Assembly (NCBI GenBank): GCA_942490995.1
Contig: CALOBG010000006.1
Span: forward strand, 1-64,000
Length of the DNA: 64,000 nucleotides
Origin: UBA981 sp942490995
GTDB lineage: Bacteria; Pseudomonadota; Gammaproteobacteria; Ga0077536
Direction of reading: 5' to 3'
The translations under genes were made by a program, and so were the position numbers. The notes under the pieces were generated by a model. The model was given only the letters and a program-made list of their open reading frames with translations, made no database searches and was not told where the DNA came from. Positions 51,489 to 59,650 of the stretch are shown one piece after another; the stretch's first letter is position 1, and each line of letters begins with the position of its first letter.

Positions 51489-52487
51489 ATGACCAATCCC
51501 TGGACCCGGCTGTGGACGGACTGGCTCGGCCGTCTTGCCGACGCCGGCGCGAGTCCGGCGGCCCCGCCCTTGCACGCGATGCTGAGCGGGTATCGCGAAT
51601 TTGCGGCGGCGATGATGGCCGCATTGAAGGCCGATCAGGACACCAATCCGGCGGCGGCGCTCGCCGCGCACTTCGAACGCCTGCTCGCTTCGTTGCGCGA
51701 CGATCCGTCCGCGCTCGACGCGGCATCCTGGTTTGGCGTGCCTTTACGCTGGGCCGAGTCGCTGGGCGCCGCACCGCTGTTCAACGAGGCGAGCCGCGCC
51801 GGTGACCTGCTCGGACAGTGGACCGAACAATGGCTGGCGCTGCCGCTGCTCGGTCCACAGCGCGAATGGCACGCTGCCCAGCGCGAACTGCAGCGCGCGC
51901 TGTTCGAGCAGCGTCGCTGCAACGACCGTATCGGTGGGCATTACCGGGCGGCGTCCGCCAGTGCCCTGGGCAGTTTCGCCGGCTACCTTCGCGCTGACGA
52001 CGGCGAAACGATCGAGACCCTGAGCGCGCTTTATGATCGTTGGATCGAGCACGCCGAAAGTGCCTACCGCGACACCGTCATGATGACCGAATTCAGTCGT
52101 GATTTCGGCGCCCTGGTCGATGCATCGAGCCGTGTGCGTGCGGCTCTCAACGCCGTTCACGAGCGCACGGCGGCAGCCCTGGATCTGCCGGCGCGGCGCG
52201 AACTCGATCAGCTCCATCAGCAGCAGCGCGAGCTGCGGCGCGAACTGGCTGCGTTGCGAGCGGAAAACCAGGCGCTCAGCGCCGCGCCCGCGGCAGCCAC
52301 GAACGTCAGCGAAATAAAGGCGCCGGCGCCACCGCGCAGGCCGCGCCCGCCAACGGCGAAGCCGGGTGCGGCCGCCACCAGGGCGGTGCGGCCCGCGCCT
52401 CGCCCGGCGCGTAAAGCCAGCAAACCCGCTCGCAAGAAAGCTGCCGACGAGTTCGACATCGGCCATATCCTCGGCACTCGGGATTAA
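51489..52487 (+). CDS. phaE: Class III PHA synthase subunit PhaE
   Basis: PhaE is the non-catalytic partner of class III poly(3-hydroxyalkanoate) synthases; it stabilises and activates PhaC. The 332-residue protein is largely helical (WTRLWTDWLGRL at the N-terminus, then WTEQWLALPLLGPQREWHAAQRELQRALFEQ). It has a coiled-coil segment rich in E, R and L (LDQLHQQQRELRRELAALRAENQAL). The C-terminal 60 residues are unusually rich in Pro, Ala, Arg and Lys, ending in EFDIGHILGTRD. The identification rests on this architecture and on phaC immediately downstream. Confidence 0.88.
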   Translation: MTNPWTRLWTDWLGRLADAGASPAAPPLHAMLSGYREFAAAMMAALKADQDTNPAAALAAHFERLLASLRDDPSALDAASWFGVPLRWAESLGAAPLFNEASRAGDLLGQWTEQWLALPLLGPQREWHAAQRELQRALFEQRRCNDRIGGHYRAASASALGSFAGYLRADDGETIETLSALYDRWIEHAESAYRDTVMMTEFSRDFGALVDASSRVRAALNAVHERTAAALDLPARRELDQLHQQQRELRRELAALRAENQALSAAPAAATNVSEIKAPAPPRRPRPPTAKPGAAATRAVRPAPRPARKASKPARKKAADEFDIGHILGTRD

Positions 52488-52528
52488 GCGATCGCTGAAC
52501 CGCTCATGCACGAGTCAAAGACACCCTG

Positions 52529-53590
52529 ATGGCTCAGATCAACTTCACCGCTGCCGACGCCGGGCGTGAAATCGCGGACCTGGAGCGGCGCCTGGCCACT
52601 GCGCTCGGCGCATTGCGCAAGCTGCCGGCGGCGCGGCCGGGCGCGACCCCGCGCGACGCGATCATGCATCTCGATGGCATCACCCTGTACCGCTATCAAG
52701 GGCCGCGCGGTGCCGAGCCGCGCCCACCCCTGCTGATCGTCTACGCGCTGGTCAATCGCCCGGAGATGGCCGATTTGCAGGACGGGCGGTCGCTGATAGC
52801 CGGGCTTATCGAGCGCGGCTTCGACGTTTATCTGATCGATTGGGGTTATCCCGGCGGCGCCGATCGACTGCTCGGGCTGGATGACTACATCGCGCGCTAT
52901 CTGGATGCCTGTGTCGAACACCTGTGTCGCCAGCTTGAACGCGAACGCCTGACACTGCTGGGGATCTGCCAGGGCGGGACCTTCAGTGCGTGCTACGCGG
53001 CGCTGAAACCCGAGCGCGTCGAGCGCCTGGTGACGACGGTGACCCCGATCGACTTTCACACTGCCGATGACATGCTCAGCCATCTGGTCCGGCACGTCGA
53101 TATCGACGCTCTGGTCGACAGTCGTGGCAACATCGACGGCGATACCCTCAATGCGTTGTTTCTGTCGCTTAAACCCTACCGGTTGCTGCAGCAGAAATAC
53201 CTGCGTTTCGTCGAACACCTCGATGACGAGGCGGCGGCGACGATGTTTTTGCGTATGGAGCACTGGATATTCGATTCCCCGGCCTTGACGGCACGGGCTT
53301 GTCGCGAGTTCGGACGTGGCATGTACCAGGAGAATCGGCTGGTCAGGGGTGAACTCGAAATAGCCGGCAGAACAGTCGACCTGGGTCGTCTGGACATGCC
53401 GGTGCTGAATATCTACGCGCGCGACGATCATCTCGTCCCGCCGGCGTCGTCAACTGCACTGGGCAGGCTGGTGAAGGCCGGAAATTATACCGAGCGCGAG
53501 GTCCGCGGCGGCCATATCGGGATCTACGTCAGTACCCGCCAGGCGACTTCGGTGCCGGCGCTGGTCGGTGAGTGGTACGGGCAAGAGTAG
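52529..53590 (+). CDS. phaC: Class III PHA synthase catalytic subunit PhaC
   Basis: PhaC polymerises (R)-3-hydroxyacyl-CoA into PHA granules. The 353-residue length fits class III (the short form that needs PhaE). The lipase-like box is GICQGG with the nucleophilic Cys at about 147, Asp at about 300 in YARDDHLVPP and His at about 329 in GGHIG. The alpha/beta fold context is intact (LIVYALVNRPEMADLQDGRSLI, GFDVYLIDWGYPG). It begins 41 bp after phaE. Confidence 0.96.
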   Translation: MAQINFTAADAGREIADLERRLATALGALRKLPAARPGATPRDAIMHLDGITLYRYQGPRGAEPRPPLLIVYALVNRPEMADLQDGRSLIAGLIERGFDVYLIDWGYPGGADRLLGLDDYIARYLDACVEHLCRQLERERLTLLGICQGGTFSACYAALKPERVERLVTTVTPIDFHTADDMLSHLVRHVDIDALVDSRGNIDGDTLNALFLSLKPYRLLQQKYLRFVEHLDDEAAATMFLRMEHWIFDSPALTARACREFGRGMYQENRLVRGELEIAGRTVDLGRLDMPVLNIYARDDHLVPPASSTALGRLVKAGNYTEREVRGGHIGIYVSTRQATSVPALVGEWYGQE

Positions 53591-53613
53591 GCGAGAGAGG
53601 TAAATCCGCAACC

Positions 53614-53636
53614 CCGCCCGGCATTGCGCCGGGCGG
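53614..53636. terminator. GC-rich hairpin between phaC and the phasin gene
   Basis: CCGCCCGGC (53614-53622) pairs perfectly with GCCGGGCGG (53628-53636) around ATTGC. It lies between convergent phaC and the phasin gene. No T run follows on either side, so it may be a bidirectional, Rho-independent-like barrier or only an mRNA-stabilising end. Confidence 0.5.
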
Positions 53637-53686
53637 AGTGCGAACGTGCGCGGAAATATCCTGGACGGGGCTGTGGACCCCGGCGA

Positions 53687-54094
53687 TCAGGCCGCTTTGG
53701 CAGTCTTGACGGTTGCCTGCCTGGTCAGCGGCGCAAACCCCGGAATTTCAAAATTTGCGTTCGCGGTCAGGGACTTGAGGCCCTGCTCAAACCACGCCTG
53801 GTAGGCTTCACGGGCTTCCGACATGATGTCGGCCGAACCGCGCGCGGTGGTGATCAGGGTTTCGTTGAATTCGGCAATCATTTTGGCCTGTTCGCTGACG
53901 AATTCCGGATACGCCTTCACCTCGCTGAGCGCGCTCATGTAGCGGGTACCCGCTTCAAACGCGGTGTTAGCCAGCTCCATCTGCTTGCCGGTCAGTTTTT
54001 CGAACACGCGGGTATTGATCACTTCGAGCTCTTTGACCGAAGCCAGGGCGGATTTGGTGTAATCCTGCCAGTTTTCCACGACTTTATTGTCCAT
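53687..54094 (-). CDS. phaP: Phasin family protein (PHA granule-associated)
   Basis: Phasins coat PHA granules and control their size. The ATG at 54094 follows AGGAGAGACGAA and gives 135 residues, mostly one long helix (NWQDYTKSALASVKELEVINTRVFEKLTGKQMELANTAFEAGTRYMSALSEVK). The phasin-family pattern continues with FVSEQAKMIAEFNETLITTARGSADIMSEAREAYQAWFEQGLKSL. A longer upstream frame covers the promoter and is rejected. It is convergent with phaC and divergent from pckG. Confidence 0.92.
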   Translation of the reverse strand: MDNKVVENWQDYTKSALASVKELEVINTRVFEKLTGKQMELANTAFEAGTRYMSALSEVKAYPEFVSEQAKMIAEFNETLITTARGSADIMSEAREAYQAWFEQGLKSLTANANFEIPGFAPLTRQATVKTAKAA

Positions 54095-54168
54095 TTCGTC
54101 TCTCCTGGAGTAGCCACCGCGACTGTGCGGGGGCGTTTGGTTTTGTTCAGTGTTTCGATATATTGCGT

Positions 54169-54192
54169 TGCAGCAATTATTGCAATGCAGCA
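54169..54192. promoter_or_regulatory. Candidate PhaR operator at the phasin promoter
   Basis: This 24-base TGC-rich dyad (TGCAGCAATTATTGCAATGCAGCA) overlaps the -10 box and the start of the phasin transcript. PhaR repressors of other bacteria bind TGC-rich sites at phaP promoters and release them when PHA is made. phaR is encoded in the same window (56389-56877). The assignment is by analogy. Confidence 0.55.
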
Positions 54193-54217
54193 TAGATGCC
54201 CGATAGGAGGAAGTCAA
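54189..54217 (-). promoter_or_regulatory. Probable sigma-70 promoter of the phasin gene
   Basis: Read leftward, TTGACT (54217-54212) and TATGCT (54194-54189) are 17 bases apart. The -10 box matches four of six bases, the -35 five of six. The promoter is immediately followed by the candidate PhaR operator. Confidence 0.6.
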
Positions 54218-54529
54218 GCCCTAAGATAAAAATATTTTTCCGCGCCCACCGCCCTCCAGCCTGCCCGTCCGCGGGCCGCTACAGGGGTGATCGCTGGCGG
54301 CGCCGCGGGGCCCTCAGCCTGTGGCAAAACGTAACAACTCATCGTCAACATACGGGCCCGGGTCTGGTACCCTTACGCCTGCTCGAACCGGCGCTGAGCG
54401 GGTTCTGCACAATTCACAATGGCGTTGCCGCCGAGTCCTCCTCGCGGACCGGCACGAGCTGCAATTTTCTCTACCCCCGCCGTGCCACGGAACACGGTTT
54501 AGCGGGGCTATCCGGAGCACTGATCAGAA
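54218..54529. other. Divergent regulatory gap between phasin and pckG
   Basis: This 312-base gap separates the phasin promoter (leftward) from pckG (rightward). It contains a short AT-rich tract (TAAAAATATTTTT) near 54226-54238 that may be a promoter element. The short frames in it are not credible genes. I see no hairpin terminator. Confidence 0.5.
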
Positions 54530-56293
54530 ATGACAAAAAACGTTGAACTGGCGGCGTGGGTCGACCAGGTACGCGCACTTACCCAACCCGATCAGGTGCA
54601 CTGGTGCGATGGCAGCGATGCGGAAAATGAGGCGTTGACGCAGCTCATGGTTGCCAGCGGCGACCTTATCAAGCTGAACGAAAAAACCCACCCGAACTGC
54701 TATCTGCATCGTTCCGACCCTGACGACGTCGCGCGCGTCGAACACCTGACCTTCGTCTGCACCCGCGACCGTGACGACGCCGGACCAAACAACAACTGGA
54801 TGGCGCCAGCCGCGGGCCATGAAAAAATGGACGCCCTGTTCAAAGGCTGCATGCGCGGGCGCACGATGTACGTGGTGCCGTACCTCATGGGTCCCTACGG
54901 TTCCCCCTATGCGCGCGCCGGCGTCGAGATCACCGACAGCCCGTACGTGGTTCTCAACATGCGCATCATGGCGCGCATCGGCACGCGCGCGCTGCAACAT
55001 ATCGAGGCCGGCAACAGTTTCGTCAAGGGCCTGCACTCTACCGCTGAACTCGATCCCGAGCGCCGTTTCATCATGCACTTCCCGGACGAACTGATGATCA
55101 AAAGCATCGGTTCCGGCTACGGCGGCAATGCCCTGCTGGGTAAAAAATGCCACGCTTTGAGGATCGCCAGCTCGCAGGCGCGCAGCGAAGGTTGGCTCGC
55201 CGAGCACATGCTGATCCTGGGCCTGGAATCCCCGCATGGAGAAACCCGCTACATCGCCGCGGCATTCCCCTCGGCGTGCGGCAAAACCAACCTCGCCATG
55301 CTGGTGCCGCCGAAAGAATTTGCCGGCTGGAAGGTGTGGACCGTAGGCGATGATATCGCCTGGATGCACCTCGGCGACGACGGCCAGTTGTGGGCGATCA
55401 ATCCCGAGGCCGGATTTTTCGGGGTCGCGCCTGGCACCAGTCTGAAAACCAATCCCAACTGCATGAATACCCTGGGCCGCAACGCCATTTATACCAATGT
55501 CGCCGTGACCGACGATATGCAGCCGTGGTGGGAGGGCATCGACGGCGACAAGCCTGCCCACCTGATCGACTGGCAGGGACGTGTGCACGATCCGGAAAAG
55601 ACCGGTCCGGCGGCGCACCCCAACGCGCGCTTTACGGTCGCGGCCAGCCAGTGTCCGAGTTTTTCCCCGCAGGGCAACGCACCGCAGGGGGTGCCGATCT
55701 CGGCAATCGTTTTCGGCGGTCGCCGCTCGACGGTCGCACCGCTGGTGTTCGAGGCCTTCGACTGGGAACACGGTGTCTTTGCCGGTGCCGCGATGGCTTC
55801 GGAAACGACTGCCGCCGCAACCGGCAAGGTCGGACAGGTGCGGCGCGACCCGATGGCCATGAAGCCGTTCTGTGGCTACAACTTCGGCGACTATTGGAGT
55901 CACTGGCTGAGCTTCGCCGCGAAATCCGACAAGCTGCCGCGCATTTTTCACGTCAACTGGTTCCGCAAGGACCACAACGGCAAGTTCATGTGGCCCGGCT
56001 TCGGCGACAATATGCGCGTGCTGGAGTGGATCCTGGCGCGCTGTGAAAACCGCGTCGATGCGGTCAAAACGCCGATTGGCCTGGTCCCCGAAATCGGCGA
56101 TCTGAATGCGAACGGTCTCGATCTCGATCGCCAGGCGATGCAGTCCCTGCTGTCCATCGACGCCAAGATATGGCGCCGCGAAATCGACGAAATCGAGAGC
56201 TATTTCAAGACCCTGGAAGCGCGTGCTCCGCAGGCGCTGCGCGAGCAGGTACAGCGCATCCGCGCGGCGCTGGAACAGCAACTGGCAGCCTGA
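54530..56293 (+). CDS. pckG: Phosphoenolpyruvate carboxykinase (GTP)
   Basis: This enzyme makes PEP from oxaloacetate with GTP, the first committed step of gluconeogenesis from acetate or TCA intermediates. The 587-residue length is typical of the GTP type. The P-loop kinase motif reads FPSACGKTNLAML. ALLGKKCHALRIAS, VGDDIAWM and NPEAGFFGVAPGT, as well as WFRKDHNGKFMWPGFGDNMRVLEWI, are family landmarks. It is monocistronic next to the PHA genes, consistent with growth on acetate. Confidence 0.97.
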   Translation: MTKNVELAAWVDQVRALTQPDQVHWCDGSDAENEALTQLMVASGDLIKLNEKTHPNCYLHRSDPDDVARVEHLTFVCTRDRDDAGPNNNWMAPAAGHEKMDALFKGCMRGRTMYVVPYLMGPYGSPYARAGVEITDSPYVVLNMRIMARIGTRALQHIEAGNSFVKGLHSTAELDPERRFIMHFPDELMIKSIGSGYGGNALLGKKCHALRIASSQARSEGWLAEHMLILGLESPHGETRYIAAAFPSACGKTNLAMLVPPKEFAGWKVWTVGDDIAWMHLGDDGQLWAINPEAGFFGVAPGTSLKTNPNCMNTLGRNAIYTNVAVTDDMQPWWEGIDGDKPAHLIDWQGRVHDPEKTGPAAHPNARFTVAASQCPSFSPQGNAPQGVPISAIVFGGRRSTVAPLVFEAFDWEHGVFAGAAMASETTAAATGKVGQVRRDPMAMKPFCGYNFGDYWSHWLSFAAKSDKLPRIFHVNWFRKDHNGKFMWPGFGDNMRVLEWILARCENRVDAVKTPIGLVPEIGDLNANGLDLDRQAMQSLLSIDAKIWRREIDEIESYFKTLEARAPQALREQVQRIRAALEQQLAA

Positions 56294-56388
56294 TTATTGC
56301 CGCCGTCGGCGCGGTCACGGGCAGGCGACGCTCAGCGCCGCTGAGCCAGGCGGCGGTGGGAGTGGCGTTCGTGGCTGAGCAGGCGCGC

Positions 56389-56877
56389 TCAGTCGTCCTG
56401 ATCAGGGGTGTCTTTCTTGACCGGCACGCCAACGCTGGAAAAGAAATTGGCCTGCATTTTTCGCCACAACTCGATGTTCTGTTTGGTCATTTCGCTCAAC
56501 ACCGATGACATCGGGTTGGCCTGCATGGCTTCCTGCATCTGGGCCTGAAAGCGCTGCTGCTGTTCCTGGAATAACTGCAGACTCTGGGTGAGAAAATCCC
56601 CGGCCACGCCCTGCACCGAATTGCCGTAGAAGCCGATGATCTGTTCAAGTACGTCGGTGGAGAACAGCGGCTCGCCTTCTTCCTCCTGCTCGATAATGAT
56701 CTGAAGCAGAATATTGCGGGTGATGTCGTCACCGCTTTTTTTGTCCATCACGCAGAAACTCACACCGTCCAGCACCAGCTTGCGGACGTCGTTCAGGGTG
56801 ACGTATTTGCTCTCGGCGGTATCGTAAAGGCGGCGGTTCGGATATTTCTTGATGACCCGTTTGCTAGTCTCGTTCAT
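56389..56877 (-). CDS. phaR: Polyhydroxyalkanoate synthesis repressor PhaR
   Basis: PhaR senses PHA and represses phasin and related genes. The ATG at 56877 gives 162 residues. The N-terminal PHB accumulation regulatory domain is clear (IKKYPNRRLYDTAESKYVTLNDVRKLVLDGVSFCVMDKKSG, DDITRNILLQIIIEQE). A glutamine-rich helical C-terminus follows (FQEQQQRFQAQMQEAM). It lies 32 bp downstream of phaA in the same leftward operon, so its level may follow thiolase expression. Targets are likely the TGC-rich sites at 54169 and 58134. Confidence 0.95.
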   Translation of the reverse strand: MNETSKRVIKKYPNRRLYDTAESKYVTLNDVRKLVLDGVSFCVMDKKSGDDITRNILLQIIIEQEEEGEPLFSTDVLEQIIGFYGNSVQGVAGDFLTQSLQLFQEQQQRFQAQMQEAMQANPMSSVLSEMTKQNIELWRKMQANFFSSVGVPVKKDTPDQDD

Positions 56878-56909
56878 GTCGATTCGTCCCGGTTGCGGAG
56901 CGGATTGAT

Positions 56910-58088
56910 TCAGCGCGATACGGCCAGGGCGACACCCTGTCCGCCGCCGATGCACAATGTCGCCAGTCCTTTTTTTGCGTCGCGCCGTCGCATTTCGTGG
57001 AGCAGGGTCACGAGTATGCGTGCCCCGGAGGCGCCGATCGGGTGGCCGAGCGCGATGGCGCCGCCATTGACGTTGACCTTGGCCGGATCCCAGCCCAGTT
57101 CGCGATTGACACAGATGGCCTGCGCCGCGAAGGCTTCGTTCGCTTCAACCAGATCGAGGTCTGCGACTTCCCAACCGGCCTTGCTCAGGCAGCGCCGCGC
57201 CGCCGGGATCGGTCCGGTGCCCATGATGGCCGGATCGACGCCGGCGCTGGCGCCGGCCGCGATCGTCGCCAGCACCGGCAGCCCGAGCGCCTTGGCGCGG
57301 GTTGCGGACATGACCAGCACGGCGGCGGCGCCGTCATTGATACCCGAGGCGTTGCCGGCGGTAACGCCGCCGTCCGATTTGAACGCGGCGCGCAGGCCGG
57401 CAAGACTTTCGGCGGTGGTTTGCGGGCGCGGGAATTCGTCGCGATCGAACACAACCGGATCGCCCTTGCGCTGCGGGATCTCGATGGCGACGATTTCATC
57501 GGCAAAGCGTGCGGCCTGCTGCGCGTCGGCGGTTTTTTTCTGCGTCGCGGCAGCGAACTGGTCCTGGTCGTCGCGACTGATGGCATATTTCTCGGCGATG
57601 TTTTCCGCCGTTATGCCCATATGGTAGTCGTTGAACGCATCCCACAGGCCATCGACGATCATGCTGTCGACGAGTTTCCAGTCACCCATTTTCTGGCCGT
57701 TTCGCGAGCCGGGCAGGACGTGCGGCGCGAGGCTCATATTTTCCTGGCCACCGGCAATGACAACTTCCGCGTCGCCGCATTGCACGGCTTGGGCGGCCAG
57801 ATGGACGGCTTTCAGCCCGCTGCCGCAGACCTTGTTGATGGTCAGCGCGGGGGTCGCATGCGCGAGCCCGGCGGCGATGGCGGCCTGGCGGGCCGGGTTC
57901 TGGCCGCTGCCGGCGGTCAGCACCTGGCCGAGTATGACTTCGTCGACTGCGCCGGGCTCGAGCCCGGTGTCGGCGAGCAGGGCGCGGATCACCGCGGCGC
58001 CGAGCTGATGCGCGGGGGTCGTCGACAGGGCGCCTGCGAAAGCGCCAATCGGGGTGCGCAGCGCGGAAACGATCACGGCTTGTTCCAT
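56910..58088 (-). CDS. phaA: Acetyl-CoA C-acetyltransferase (thiolase)
   Basis: This thiolase condenses two acetyl-CoA to acetoacetyl-CoA for PHB synthesis or runs in reverse in degradation. The ATG at 58088 with an upstream GGAGCC motif gives 392 residues. The acyl-binding Cys88 is in VCGSGLK, the His in NGGAIALGHPIGASGA, and the second Cys in CIGGGQG. It is followed by phaR. phaA is chosen over atoB because of the PHA context; the two are not separable by sequence here. Confidence 0.95.
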   Translation of the reverse strand: MEQAVIVSALRTPIGAFAGALSTTPAHQLGAAVIRALLADTGLEPGAVDEVILGQVLTAGSGQNPARQAAIAAGLAHATPALTINKVCGSGLKAVHLAAQAVQCGDAEVVIAGGQENMSLAPHVLPGSRNGQKMGDWKLVDSMIVDGLWDAFNDYHMGITAENIAEKYAISRDDQDQFAAATQKKTADAQQAARFADEIVAIEIPQRKGDPVVFDRDEFPRPQTTAESLAGLRAAFKSDGGVTAGNASGINDGAAAVLVMSATRAKALGLPVLATIAAGASAGVDPAIMGTGPIPAARRCLSKAGWEVADLDLVEANEAFAAQAICVNRELGWDPAKVNVNGGAIALGHPIGASGARILVTLLHEMRRRDAKKGLATLCIGGGQGVALAVSR

Positions 58089-58133
58089 GGACGGCTCCTG
58101 GATGGGGGGCGGGATGTGATCGGCTAATTTAAG

Positions 58134-58178
58134 TTGCACCGCACCATTATGCAAGTACGACCGCAATGCTGCACCGCA
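58134..58178. promoter_or_regulatory. TGC-rich repeats at the phaA promoter, candidate PhaR site
   Basis: TTGCACCGCA (58134-58143) and CTGCACCGCA (58169-58178) are direct decamer repeats with ATTATGCA and CGCAATG between them. Read leftward, TTGCAT and TTAAAT spaced 16 bases apart could be a promoter overlapping the repeat. By analogy with the phasin operator it may bind PhaR. The evidence is weaker than for the phasin site. Confidence 0.4.
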
Positions 58179-58228
58179 TCAAGGGCCGGGCGATAGCCGG
58201 CGCGGACCGGCCATGCCGGTTCCGAGAC

Positions 58229-59647
58229 CTAGAAATGGATGGCGCGTTTGGCCACGGCCAGTGCCGCCTCGTGGGTGGATTCGGCCAGGGTCGGATGGGC
58301 GTGGACGGTACGCGCGATATCCTCCGCGCTGGCGCCGAATTCCATGGCGATGACCGCTTCGGCGATCAGCTCAGAGGCGTTCGGGCCGATGATATGCACC
58401 CCGAGTACGGCGTCGGTTTTGCTGTCGGCGATAAGCTTGACGAAACCTTCGGTCGCGCCCATCGCGCGGGCCCGGCCGCTGGCCAGGAACGGAAAGCTGC
58501 CGCTGCGGATATCGCGCCCGGCCGCCTTCAGACTCTGCTCGGTCGCGCCGGCCCAGGCGATCTCCGGCCAGGTGTAGATGACCCAGGGGATCAGCTCGAA
58601 GTTAATGTGTGGCGTCTGTCCGGCGATACGTTCGGCGACTGCCACGCCTTCCTCGCTGGCTTTGTGAGCGAGCATCGGCCCGCGCACGCAATCACCGACC
58701 GCATAGATATGTGACACCGCCGTGCGGCAGGCATCGTCGACCTCGATGAAGCCGCGTGCATCGGTGCGCACACCGGCGGCGTCGAGGTTGAGCTCGGCGG
58801 TGTTCGGCTTGCGTCCGACCGCGACGATGAGTTTGTCGAATTTTAGGGTCTCCTCCTGCTCGCCGCTGGTGCAGCTGACCTCGACCTGCTTACGCTTCGC
58901 CGTAGCGCTGGTGACGGTCGCGCCGAGGCGGATGTCCAGGCCCTGGCGGGAGAGGATTTTGTGCGCTTCCTTGGCCACCGCCGTGTCGGCGGCGGGCAGA
59001 AACTCGGGCAGGGCTTCCAGCACGACCACTTCCGCGCCGAGGCGCCGCCATACACTGCCGAGTTCGAGGCCGATGACCCCGGCGCCGATAACGCCGAGGC
59101 GCTTCGGGACCGCGTCAAACGCAAGCGCGCCGGTGGAATCGACGATCAGGCCGTGGTCGAGCGGCGCCGGCGGGATGGTCGCGGGCACCGAGCCGGTTGC
59201 GATAATGATGTGCGTCGCGCCGACCACCGACTCGCTGCCATCTGCGGCGGTAACTTTTATTTCGTTGGCGGATGCAAAGCTGCCGCTGCCCTTGAGCCAG
59301 GTGATCTTGTTCTTTTTCAGCAGGCCGGCGATGCCCTGGGTCAGGGTGCTGACGACTTTATCCTTGCGTGCCTGCATGGTGGCGATGTCGAGCTTCGCCT
59401 GCGTTTCGATACCGTGGTCCTTTGCGTGCAGGGTGATGAACTCGTAGTGGTGCGAGGAATCGAGCAGGGCCTTGGACGGAATGCAGCCGACATTCAGACA
59501 GGTGCCGCCGAGCACGCCGTTGTCGGCCGCGTCTCGCCAGCGTTCCACACAGGCGGTATTGAAACCGAGCTGCGCGGCGCGAATTGCCGCAACATAGCCA
59601 CCCGGGCCGCCGCCGATAACAACGACATCAAATGTTTTTGCGTTCAT
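58229..59647 (-). CDS. lpdA: Dihydrolipoyl dehydrogenase (E3)
   Basis: E3 reoxidises the lipoamide of 2-oxoglutarate dehydrogenase with FAD and NAD+. The 472 residues show the FAD motif VVIGGGPGGYVAAIRAAQLG, the redox disulfide GGTCLNVGCIPSKALLD, the NAD motif VIGAGVIGLELGSVWRRLGAEV, IYAVGDCVRGPMLAHKASEEGV and the C-terminal HAHPTLAE. It is the last gene of the leftward sucA-sucB-lpdA operon, 3 bp after sucB. Confidence 0.98.
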   Translation of the reverse strand: MNAKTFDVVVIGGGPGGYVAAIRAAQLGFNTACVERWRDAADNGVLGGTCLNVGCIPSKALLDSSHHYEFITLHAKDHGIETQAKLDIATMQARKDKVVSTLTQGIAGLLKKNKITWLKGSGSFASANEIKVTAADGSESVVGATHIIIATGSVPATIPPAPLDHGLIVDSTGALAFDAVPKRLGVIGAGVIGLELGSVWRRLGAEVVVLEALPEFLPAADTAVAKEAHKILSRQGLDIRLGATVTSATAKRKQVEVSCTSGEQEETLKFDKLIVAVGRKPNTAELNLDAAGVRTDARGFIEVDDACRTAVSHIYAVGDCVRGPMLAHKASEEGVAVAERIAGQTPHINFELIPWVIYTWPEIAWAGATEQSLKAAGRDIRSGSFPFLASGRARAMGATEGFVKLIADSKTDAVLGVHIIGPNASELIAEAVIAMEFGASAEDIARTVHAHPTLAESTHEAALAVAKRAIHF

Positions 59648-59650
59648 GAC

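Noticed and set aside
54094..54217. N-terminal extension of the phasin
   Set aside because: The extra codons cover the promoter and TGC-rich operator; the ATG at 54094 has a good ribosome binding site.
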